Part shown: piece after piece, positions 23,805 to 34,009 of the stretch
Layout: every line of letters starts with the position of its first letter
How positions within the stretch are numbered: the stretch's first letter is position 1
Assembly: GCF_000340215.1 (NCBI RefSeq)
Contig: NW_006921549.1
Span: forward strand, 62,001-126,000
Reading direction: 5' to 3'
DNA: 64,000 bases
Source: Pseudocercospora fijiensis CIRAD86
Taxonomy: Eukaryota > Ascomycota > Dothideomycetes > Mycosphaerellales > Mycosphaerellaceae
Program-made: the position numbers and the translations under genes
Notes under the pieces: model-generated
Told to the model about the DNA's origin: nothing
Database searches by the model: none
The model's input: the letters and a program-made list of their open reading frames with translations, nothing else

Positions 23805-24602
23805 TAGTATAATAGGGGCTATACTAGTAGATAGATAGGGTAGTAGTAGGTATAAGTAGTATTCGATAAGGATCTAGGGGGAGAGGGAGGAGGATAGGCA
23901 AGTTAGCCTAACGCTAAGCGCTAAGCCCTACCTAAGGCATTAAGGCCCGAGCTTTACTCGGTCTAGTTATATACTAATTATATATAGCCTCTTTAGCGCT
24001 AATATACGCTTCCCTTCTAAAGGCCGCGCCCTCGTAGCCGGTATATATTCTAATCTCGATTTCCGCTACTACTAACTTAGTAGATCCGATAAGCTACTTA
24101 GTTTACGCTAAATTAAATACTTAACTACCTAATTATATAACTATATTAAACCTTACCTTCTAATAGCAATATAATATCTAACTCTAAGTACGCTATCGCT
24201 ACGTATAATAAAGTAATATATAGCTATAAGAATTAAGGGCTATTAAATAATTATAATATAAGCGCGTCTTCCCTACTATAATAGGTAGGCGTACGAGGTA
24301 TTATAGTACTACCTCTATTCTAAGTAATATTACTCGAGTTCTTTATATCTACTCTAAAAGACCTAGTAATATTCGTTTTAAGGGCTATTTACTATTCGTA
24401 GTCTCGCTAGCCCTAAGTAGTTAGGTTTAGTAGCCTTTAATTATTAATCTTCTAAAATATAGTTTGTCTAGTTTCTATAAGTAACAGCTATTATAAGTAT
24501 AGTAGTTAAGGTTCGCTTTACTTAAAGGGTCGGAAAGATCGAGAAGTAACCTATTATCCGTAAGATTAACTCTAGCTAGCTAAGCTCTTTATTTTTGCCC
24601 TT
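23805..24602 (-). repeat. LTR B, family A, 3'-truncated partial LTR
   Basis: The left edge GTATAATAGGGGCTATACTAG and about 800 bp of body match LTRs A and C. The match ends at TTTTTGCCCTTA, about 120 bp short of the full LTR. It interrupts copy 1 pol on the left and is itself cut on the right, so it is the remnant of a third family A insertion. Confidence 0.75.
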
Positions 24603-24639
24603 ATTCGCGGCTTAGTAGAGTTATACGCCGCTTACTTTA

Positions 24640-25833
24640 TACTATAGGACACTTTAGGGTTAGGGTTAGATATATAGTAGGGTACCGGCGTCGGGCTAAT
24701 TAGCTATAACTAGCGATAGGAACGCTCGCCCTCGCGCGCGACGTCGACGAGCCCTATTTACTATTTATCGCCTTCCTTATAGAACTATTCTCTATTTATT
24801 CTATATTATAATATCGAAGGTATAAAAGAATATATTCTCGCGCCTACTCGTAGGCCGCCTACGTATATTATAAGCTAAATAAGAAGGCGGTCGTATTCTA
24901 AGTCGTATCTCGACTACGCCTACGTCTAGCTAATTAGCTATAACTAGCGATATAGCGAGGCTTAGGGTTATACCTTACTATCTACTACTCGTAGCTCTTC
25001 TTATATCCCTTAAGGTATTTCCCTTTAGCTTTATAATAATATATATTCTATAGAAACGTATTATTATATAGTACTAACCGCTTTTAATAGTATACGACGA
25101 AGCGCTTCTAGTTAGTAAGCCGCTTCGTTAGAATACGTCGAAGCGCTTCTAGTTCTAGCTAGTAAGTTGCTTCGTTAGAATACGACGAAGCGCTTCTAGT
25201 TAGTAAGCCGCTTTATTAGAATACGTCGAAGCGCTTAAGAAATATTAAAGTAAGAAGGCGTTCGTATTCTAAGTTATATCTCGACCGTACCTATATCTAG
25301 CTAATTAGCTAATACGGCCCTATCTAATATACCTCGCTATATCCTACTCGTAGCTCTCCTTATATCCCCCGAAGTATTTCCCTTCGGCTTCGTAACGATA
25401 TATATTCTATAGAGACGTACTATTATATAGTAGTAAGCCGCTCTATTAGGATACGACAAAGCGCTTCTAGTTAAGAAACATTTAGGGTATTATAGAGTAA
25501 GAAGCCGGTTATACTCTAAGTCGTATCTCTACTACGCCTACGTCTAGCTAATTAGCTATAACTAGCGATATAGCCCTCGCTTCGTTAGAACGCGACGGAG
25601 CGCTTCCGGTTAAGAAATATATAGGGTACTATAAAGTAGGCTTATCTACTAGCTATCTACCTCGGTATATCTCGAGTCCTAGCTATCCCTATCCCCCTAA
25701 GTATTTCCCTCTAGCTTTATATCGATACGTCTTCTAGAGAGACGTATTTCCCTATCCCTTACCTTCTAGTTCTATAAGTAGGGATTTACCTATCTTCTTA
25801 GCTATACTTTTAGTCCGATATTAAGTATACGAG
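24640..25833. repeat. Left 1.19-kb direct repeat, TTAGGG-bearing, LTR-like
   Basis: The repeat starts TACTATAGGACACTTTAGGGTTAGGGTTAG and ends ATTAAGTATACGAG. It matches 58,963-59,847 in the same orientation through nearly its full length. It contains several GCTAATTAGCTATAACTAGC units (24,694, 24,928, 25,298, 25,544) and a local expansion of GACGAAGCGCTTCTAGTTAG units at 25,089-25,240, which explains its extra length. The inner flank on the minus strand reads GGGAAAGGG, like a polypurine tract, hinting that this may be the 3' LTR of a minus-strand element. Confidence 0.7.
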
Positions 25834-28800
25834 GTACCCTTTCCCGAAATTTAGCTAACCTATCTGCCTAATATTAATTAAATATTATTAGAACCTCGCT
25901 AACTATCTAACCCAACAGCCTTCCTTTGCTATTATAGAAGGCTACTGCGAACCCTACCCTATATCTCGTATTACTCCGCCTATCGCCTAGTAAGGACTTT
26001 TACCTTTAATAATAGACCTACCTATAATAATCTTTAGGTTTACTTATCCTATAGTACAATAGAGGAATAACTTAAAACTTTTAGTACGTACTTAAAGCTT
26101 CAAGTTGTTTACAGTATTCTTCAATTACTAGACTTTAGGTTTTATAACGTCTACGGGAAGGCCGTAGGTAGTATATAAACCTACTTATACGTACTACTTT
26201 ATACGTAAAATATACTATACTACTATTCCTTACTCTCTTATATATAAAATATATCGCTCGAAAGGGGTAGCTCTTTCTAGTATTTGTAGTTTCCGCGAGA
26301 TACAACTACCTCCTCGAATTCTAAACTTATTAGCAAGGCTTATATATAAGCTAAACCCTCTACTATTAACGGAATTAATACGATGCTACCTAAAGGATAG
26401 CGTAAGCTACTCGGTACTAAAGAGGAAGAGCGGAAGACGAAGGCCGAACGTACTATAAGGAAGTTAGCGAGTATAGCTCTACGACGAGCCTAGAAGAAAG
26501 TATAGTAAGCTAAGTAAGACCTAGGCGTAGTATCTTCTTTGTCTATACTACCTCTATATCTAGCCGCTATATCGTCTACCTTCTCGGCTACCTAACTTGT
26601 CTCTAATATTAACTCTCTACTTCGTAGCTAAATAGCCGTAGTAGGTATTAAAATACTCTAGAGTTAGTACTATTCGGCTAGTTAGAGACGGCTACTTCTC
26701 CTAGTACTACGACTACTACCGCTCTCTTTATCGATAGCGCTATATATAAATACTAGAGATAGGCTATAGCTCCTCGCTATCTATATTAACTAGCTTAAAA
26801 TCGACGATATTATCGCGGTAGTCGATTAATTCGCGAGAGCTAACGCTACTAGCTCTACTCTAAGGAATAGTACTTCTACGTCTATTATTTAATAATCGAT
26901 CGTATAGGCTATCCCTATATACGACTAGCCTCGGTTAGCTATTCGGCGGGCTCCTCTACGTCCCCTTCTCCCTAAAATAGATAGTACTTAACTAGTATAC
27001 CTATCTAATACTCTCCCTTCGTATATAGGTCCTTTTACCCTATATAGAATAGTTTACCGCCCCGCTTCTATAGCTACTAGACCTCCTTCGTCCGCTATAG
27101 TATAATCTCTACTAGTACTAGCTTCTATACTAGCGGTACCTCCCTAGCTAGCTTCTATACTAGCGACGCCTTCCTAGCTAGCTTCTATCCTAGCGACGCC
27201 TTCCTACCTAGCTTCTATACTAGCGACGCTATCTAAGCTAGACTCCTAAGGAAGCGCTACCTCTATTTAGGCGCCCCGCTTTATAGGCTTATATAGACCT
27301 TCTACCTAAATTTAGTACCTTCTACCTTCTACCTTCTACCTTCTACCTTCTACTCTGTCTCTACGTCCTTATATTATCTCTCCGCTAAGTATACTAATAT
27401 ATATCTAGCTTAGCGGTCTATACTAAGCCTAAGTACTCGTAATTAGTTATTAGTAAGTTCGGAAGCTAGCCCTAATTACTAATCTATTACGTGTACTCGG
27501 TCGCAATATAATCCCTATTTACTATATATCTACGCAACTTAATTCTTTATACCTACGAGCCTAAATAGAGGTAGAGGAAGCGTAGCTTATTCTTTCCTAT
27601 TACTAGCTTCGAAATTAGCTACTCTACCTTCTTCTCCGACTACTCGAAGAAGCTACTCTACTTCTCTACCTATTCTACTAGAGAGCCCCTTATTGCCTAC
27701 TTTAAGAGATAGGACGAATTAACTACGAGCTTCGGTACGGCGTCGTCGACCGATCGTAAGTATAAGTATATCTAAGTCTAATTCTATAGATAGTATTCCT
27801 AGCCCTAGCTTAAAGCGAAGTCTATCTAGATTAAGAGATAGTATTACTAGGTCTAATTTAAGAGAGAGCTTATAAAGGCCTCGTCCTAGAGCTTAGCTAT
27901 CGTAGCTATCACGCTACTACCTACTACGTATCTAGCTAAATCCTAGAGGGCGTAATCCGCGCCCTACCTTACTAAACCCCTTACTAGCGCTACGGCCTAC
28001 GCTATAGCGAGGTTAGTAGAGTCGAGACGATAATAGCGACGTTACGCTCGAAAGCTCTCGAGTACCTTTAGTAACTAGTAGGTTAATCTAATTAGATTTA
28101 AGTAGTCCTTTGAGTAGCGACGCTAGGGTTAATTCTAACGAGGAACTAGATAACCTATTTATTATATCGACCCCTTATAGTTAGATAGTACTTTACTAAG
28201 CGCTCGCTATAGATAGTTACTCTTATTAGTATTTCTAAGACTAGGATATAGAGGCGGAAAGAGAGGAGCCGACGCTACCTAAACTTATACTTATAGAATT
28301 TATTACTAAGAGTACTACTACTACCTTCGCCTAAAGTTAACTTTACTAGCTCCTAGATATACTTACGTACGTCGTAGAGTATAGTGAGCTTCCGACGTAT
28401 ATATACGAGTAGCTTTAAGGAGTCGACTAGCGTAGACTCCTCGCTAGATAGATTAATAGGGTACCTTCTATAGTCCTATTACTTAAGAAGTCGTACCTTA
28501 TATCTACTAATTAGCTATTCTATATTACTCGATACTAGGATATTAACGTACTTCTCCTGCCTATAACCTTGCTTACGACCTATAGAGCCGGTATTCGGTT
28601 ATTCTATATACCTTAGTTTAGAAAGACTATTACTTATAAGTAGTATATACTAGTCGGCCGCTCTCCGATACGACCCGAACGCTATAAGTATATATAGATC
28701 GTAACTAGACTCGATACTTCTACATTCGATACGTACCTCTTATTCTCTAACCTTTCTCTCTCTAAAGCGAATCGAGATTAGAAGATCGACCGGTAATATC

Positions 28801-29437
28801 GCTATTATATAAATAAGCGTAAATAGGCTTACTTTATTAATACTATCCTTATTCCTACGCTTCGCGATACTTATCCTTCTAGAGCACTCGTATATTATCC
28901 CCTATCCTTCTAGTAAGTATATAATCAGATATACGCTTAATAGAAATAAGGCGTAGAAAATAATAATTATAACGTTAGTAAAATCGGTTATAATATTATA
29001 GATCTACTACCGGCAAATTAAGACCCTATAGTCGACGTAGCTATACTACGACTATATCGTTTATAGTAGAGTATCGAACGTCGGTTACGTCGAGACTTAG
29101 ATAAATATTAGTAGCGGATAGAACTAGTTATTATATAGTATAGGACTAAAATCCGTCTAGAGATATAGACTCCCCTAGAGCTTAAAGAACTCCTTAATTA
29201 GTCCCTCGAGCGCTAGTTTAACCCTATATATTATAATATAGACCGCGCTTAGTTCGATCTCGCGTAGGAAGACCTCTCTATAAGACTAGTAGTCGAAGAC
29301 GTAGTAGTATCTCCGCTTATCGCCCTTTACTAGATAGCCTATAGTATTACGAAGCCTAGCGGCCTTAATATCGAGTATCCTTAAGTATACTAGTAGTTTA
29401 GTATATAAGAGGCTTATAGTATCCGAGGCAAGCTTAT
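25834..29437 (+). pseudogene. Unidentified coding-like region, left part of the repeat-bounded element
   Basis: After about 550 bases of leader, an ATG at 26,383 opens a plus-strand frame beginning MLPKGQRKLLGTKEEERKTK, basic and then Pro/Ser-rich. It contains a 39-bp in-frame tandem repeat (27,120-27,238, SILATPSQLA-like, four units) and a 7-bp CTTCTAC repeat at about 27,312-27,349. Later stretches remain largely open to 29,437, with TAG/TAA codons at presumed Gln/Trp positions. A minus-strand frame is also rather open, so strand is not certain. I recognise no domain. The region is cut at 29,437 by the LTR of gypsy copy 2. Confidence 0.4.
27120..27238 (+). repeat. 39-bp tandem repeat, four units
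   Basis: Units read AGCTTCTATACTAGCGACGC followed by CTTCCTAGCT. A period of 39 keeps a reading frame, consistent with an expanded peptide repeat in the surrounding coding-like region. Confidence 0.8.
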
Positions 29438-30375
29438 AAGAAGGGTTATATTAGTAGGTAGATAGGGTAGTAGTAGGTATAGGTAGTATTCGATAGAGAG
29501 CTAGGAGGAGAGGGAGGAAGGTAGGATAGTTAGCCTAACGCTAAGCGCTAAGCCCTACCTTAGGCACTAAGACCCTAGCTTTACTCGGCCTAGTTATATA
29601 CTAATTACGTATAGCCTCTTTAGCCCTAATATACGCGTCCCTTCTAAAGGCTACGCCCTCGTAGCCTGTCTATATTCTAATCTCGACCTCTATTACTACT
29701 AACTTAGTAAGTCTAATAAGTTGCTTAGCCCGTACTAAATTAAACACTTAACTACCTAATTATGTAACTATATTAAACCTTACCTCTAATACAACGCAAT
29801 GTTTAACTCTAACTACGCTATCCCTATATATAATAAACTATAAAGTAATATATATCTATAAGAATTAAGGTCTATCGACTAATTGCAATGCGAGCGCGTC
29901 TTCCCTACTATAATAGGTAGACGTACGAGGTATTGTAGCACTGCCTCCGTTCTAAGTAATATCGTACCGAGTTCGTTACGTCTACTCTTAAAAGACCTAG
30001 AAATGTCCGCTCCGAGGATTGTTCTTATTATTACAAGGGCTATTATTATTCGTAGTTTCGCTAGCCCTAATTAGTTAGGTTTAGTAGCCTTTAATTGTTA
30101 ATCTTATCTTATCTTTTTAAAAAATATAGTTCGTCTAGTTTCTATAGGTAAAGGCTATTATAAGTGTAATAGTTAAGATTCGCTTCGCTTAAAGAGTCGG
30201 AAAGATCGAGGAGCAACCTATTATCCGCAAAATCGACCCTAGCTAGCTTAGCTCTATAGTTTTTACCCTTAGTTAGTCCGTTAGTCGCTTAACCTTTTTA
30301 GTCTCTAAGCCCTTCGAACGGCTTAACCCTTTTTAACCTAGTGTCTTAGCCTTAGGCTACAGTATAGGCAAGGTT
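29438..30375 (-). repeat. LTR C, 3' LTR of gypsy copy 2
   Basis: The left edge TTATAAGAAGGGTTATATTAG and about 0.93 kb of body match LTR A. The right edge AGTATAGGCAAGGTTACTCC adjoins the Helitron. In copy 1 the corresponding sequence is uninterrupted. Confidence 0.82.
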
Positions 30376-30383
30376 ACTCCTAT

Positions 30384-30510
30384 TCTAGCGAAGCTAGAAG
30401 AAATTTAGGCAGGAGGCGGAGCATTTAAGGAGCTTGCGACGAGAATGCGTAGCCGCACGTCTAAATTTCTAGAAGCGAGTACGAAAGAATAGTTAGACTC
30501 GGAGAGTCTA
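30384..30510. repeat. Helitron 5' terminal region with stem-loop
   Basis: It begins TCTAGCGAAGC. A long stem pairs CTAGAAGAAATTTAG (about 30,394) with CTAAATTTCTAG (about 30,461). Bases 30,475-30,500 (GCGAGTACGAAAGAATAG to AGACTC) are the inverted counterpart of 41,443-41,475. Confidence 0.65.
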
Positions 30511-30689
30511 ACCTATATACTGTATTGTATATTGTATAGCGTTGTATATATGTTAGGTAAGCCGCGGAAGGGGGTTAGTAAGGAAGATACGACGCTATAC
30601 AAAGTCTAGGAGCGCTTCTTATTAGTTAAAATTTAAGAAGTTATTACGTATATAAAGCCTTAGGCCGCTTACTTTACCTATACCTACCG

Positions 30690-31290
30690 ACTTTTATAAT
30701 AATAACTACTTCTATAACAACTACTTCTATAATAGTAACGACCCTACCCTTAATTACGAACGCGACTTTCGCAGACTACCGAACTACGAGTACTATTCTA
30801 ACTATCTAACGCCGTATATACGACGCGTAGACGTACGACCTCCCTTAGAGTAAGAATCTCTATTGTTCTTTATACGAAACTACTTCGTAGCTAAGATTAG
30901 GACGAATTTCGAAGGCGTCTCGGTATCTCCGACTTACGGGTCTTATATAAGATACATCGATGCTAACGATAAGTAAAAATGTTAGGATCTAGGGAAACTA
31001 GCTCTAAGCAATATTATCTAAAGAATACTTATAGTCTGTAATTTAAGAGCTATTAGGACTCGATATATTAACTTCTATATAGTCGTAGCTAATCCGCGGA
31101 TACGACGGGAGCAAGATTACAGATATGCGATACTATTAATTCGGTATAAGTAAGACAAGTGCTTAGGCTATCGATAACGTACCTACTATCGACCTTCGTT
31201 CTCGACTATAGAAGCGCGTATAGGATTAGAAGATAGGTAGACTGTAGCTAGAGAGCCGTACCGCCTAAATCTTAGACGATAATAGTATAT
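30690..31290 (+). pseudogene. Small unidentified ORF upstream of Rep-helicase in the Helitron
   Basis: A plus-strand frame (codon phase of 30,723) is open except for RIP-type stops. It reads NYERDFRRLPNYEYYSNY-like, RRVDVRPPLE, FFIRNYFVAKIRTNFEGV, YGSYIRYIDANDK and INFYIVVANPRIRREQDYRY blocks. It looks like a genuine protein of about 200 residues, but I do not recognise it. It lies about 2.3 kb before the Rep-helicase frame in the same direction and could be an accessory Helitron gene or captured host sequence. Confidence 0.4.
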
Positions 31291-31592
31291 ATATCTACTA
31301 TTCGCCGAGCTACCTCAAACCCTCTACGAACGATATCGGCTTCTTAATACGTACTCTAGCGTTACTAGACCTAAACACCTAGACCGATATAACTAGACCT
31401 AAACATCCGGACGAAGAGACTAGTCTCTGCCCCTCTAACTCCGATGCTTCGATACCTCTTATAAGAGTAAGAGTAAGAGCGCTATAGAAGGACAATAGTA
31501 CTATATAATACCTGCCCTCCCGTAGGGAGCAACCGCCGTCCGCGTAGGACCGCCCTCCGCGTAGGAGCCTATCCGGATAACTAATATAAAAA

Positions 31593-31995
31593 GGAGCACT
31601 CCGCGCGGTAGGTATAGGCGTTTTAGGAGTAGTAGCGACTATAGCCCTGCCCTAAGCGCTAACGTTAGTAAAGAAGTAGCACTCCGCGCGGTAGGTATAG
31701 GGGTTTAGGAGGAACGACTATCCCCCTATCCTAAGCGCTAACGTTAGTAAAGGAAGGAGTACTCCGCGCGGTAGGTATAGGGGTTTAGGAAGAACGACTA
31801 TCTCCCTACCCTAAGCGCTAACGTTAGCAAAGGAAGGAGCACTCTGCGTAGTAGGTATAGGGGTTTAGGAGGAACGACTATCCCCCTACCCTAAGCGCTA
31901 ACGTTAGCAAAAGGATATAGATACTAAAGCGGTAAGGCTATAGGGGGTTTAGGAGGAACGACTATCCCCCTAGCCTCTAAGCGGCAACGTTAGAG
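31593..31995 (+). repeat. 80-bp tandem array, about five units
   Basis: Units contain GGAGCACTCCGCGCGGTAGG, GGGGTTTAGGAGGAACGACT, ATCCCCCTACCCTAAGCG and CTAACGTTAGCAAAGG. ACTCCGCG recurs at 31,598, 31,681, 31,761 and 31,841. Each unit can fold: CCGCGCGG is a palindrome and GGGGGT pairs with ATCCCCC across GGAGGAACGACT. Two further units lie at 33,097-33,256. Confidence 0.85.
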
Positions 31996-32029
31996 AGGTT
32001 TGTAGGTACTACTAGCGCTTATAGTAGAT

Positions 32030-33065
32030 AGTAGAATTGAATCGATTAAGCGCGTTTCTAGTAAAAGCACGCTAACAAAAGTGATTAATACGATAACGAG
32101 CCGAGCAATCCGTGCCGTTTAGTATTCCGCCGTAATAGTACGCTACCGTATCCTACTTTTTGCGTCGCACCCTCTACCGATACCGCTACCTAGCAAAAGA
32201 TATTGCTAGCGTATATAGCACTAACCGAGTTTAAAAAGAATGTAAAGAACATTACTAGAGCAAAACTATAGAGCGGAAGCTACGCGGGGCCTATACTACG
32301 GACAAATACGATTCCTAAGTATTAACCCTTTAGGTAAGGCGAACCTTACTACTCGACTTATAATCGCCTTAACCTATAGAAACTAGACGAACTGCGTTTT
32401 TTAGACAATCGAAGGCTGCCAAACCTAACACTTAAAGGCTGCCTAACCTAATAAGACTTCCGAAGAAGCTCGACAATATAGTACCGACAATTCCCTATAT
32501 AGTTAGTTTAGAGGGCAACTAAGAACCCAGACAGCGCGTCTTACGGCGGTTTAAGAAACCTACTAAAAATCACGATAATGCTATACCCTAGCTTAGTTTA
32601 GAAGACCGAGTAGTCTGTATACAATTATTAAAGGCTTGCTCTAATTTATAAGTAAATAATACGGAAGAACTCGGGGATTATATTACTTAAAGCGGGAGCA
32701 GAGCTGCAAATACTCCTTACGTTCGCCTATTGTAGTAGACAAGAACGCGCTCGTATTATAATTAGACGCAGGGCTGCAATTCTTATATGCTAATATAGCA
32801 TTGTCGTTACTAGCGTTATAGTAGCGCAGTTAGAAGCATAAAAGGCACGTAGGCAGGCAGCGAGGTAAGGTTTAGACAATGCTGTAGATTAAGCGTTCAA
32901 TCTACGTACTAGAAGCAATATTAAGACTTCTAATAAGTTAGCAGGCTAATATATCTTAACACCTAGGTTCTTTAATGTTAACGTTAATCGAACGAGTTAA
33001 GTCGATTAGGCACATTTCTATAAAAACAACGCTAACAAAAGTGCTTAATACGATAACGAGGAGAC
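32030..33065 (+). repeat. Helitron interior flanked by 60-bp direct repeats
   Basis: AACAAAAGTGATTAATACGATAACGAG at 32,068 and its near copy at 33,031 share about 60 bp, including GTCGATTAGGC/TCGATTAAGC and TTTCTA-TAAAA. The 900 bases between retain more CA and TG than the surroundings but show no frame I can name. Confidence 0.6.
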
Positions 33066-33096
33066 TTTAGGCATCGAGTATTATAGGTATCGATAC

Positions 33097-33256
33097 GATA
33101 GGGACATTCCGTACGGTAAGGGAACGGGGGGGTTTAGGAGGAACGACTATCCCCCCTCCCTCTAAGCACTAACGTTAAAGAAGGAGCACTCCGCGCGGTA
33201 AGGGAATAGGGGGTTTAGAAGGAACGACTATCCCCCCTCCCTCTAAGCGCTAGCGC
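33097..33256 (+). repeat. Two more units of the 80-bp Helitron repeat
   Basis: Both units carry GGGGGTTTAGGAGGAACGAC followed by TATCCCCCCTCCCTCTAAGC and a palindromic CTAACGTTA or CTAGCGCT. They are separated from the main array by about 1.1 kb. Confidence 0.8.
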
Positions 33257-33540
33257 TTACAAAGGTAGGTTAGTAGAGACAGTAGTTAATATATGCATTG
33301 TAAATAAAGACAAAGGTCCGTACTAGTAAATTCTATTACATGTAAGAAGCCGCACTCTATTCCTATTCGGGCGTAGGCTTCTAACTAAGCGGCACTATAA
33401 ACAGACGCCTCCTTTGCGACTTCTACTTCTCTTCGTATCTTACCGCGGAACCTCGATATACCTACCTATATATACAAATACATACATTCTAGTTAATCCG
33501 AATACTAAATACTTAGCAACCTATACGACTAACTAAGAGA

Positions 33541-33975
33541 TAGCAGGATTATAGCGGTACAATCGAAGCTCGCGATTTGCGATACCTCAAGTACCTCCTA
33601 TACTCTTACCGTACCTTCTACCTATAAGAGCCTAGCTACGATCGAGCCCTATACCTTCTAGGACTAGGCTTAGGTCTATCGTCGCACGCCCTACCGTAGT
33701 ACCGGCCGCCGACTCGAGCGAATATTTACGAAGAAGATTAGGCCTACTATCCGCGACCTCGAGCTATAACTTAAAGATACGATAGAAGAAGATTCGACGT
33801 ATAGCGCCTACGACTACGAGTATAGAAAGAACGCCTTCGATACAGCTAAGTATATATATCTTATACGACTTAAATACCGGATTATAAAGGACCTCGAACT
33901 AGCTCTATACGCTAGCGAGAACCGTCGCTATATCAACCTAATAGTAGAGATTTAGGCTATTATCTAGTAGAACAC

Positions 33976-34009
<34 letters not shown>

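Noticed and set aside
24640..24680. Internal telomere or chromosome end at the TTAGGG units
   Set aside because: Only about three units are present, they recur at the same position in a second repeat copy, and transposon sequence continues on both sides.
29883..30074. Plus-strand 63-codon open frame
   Set aside because: It lies inside LTR C. LTRs A and B do not preserve the frame, and no protein features are visible.
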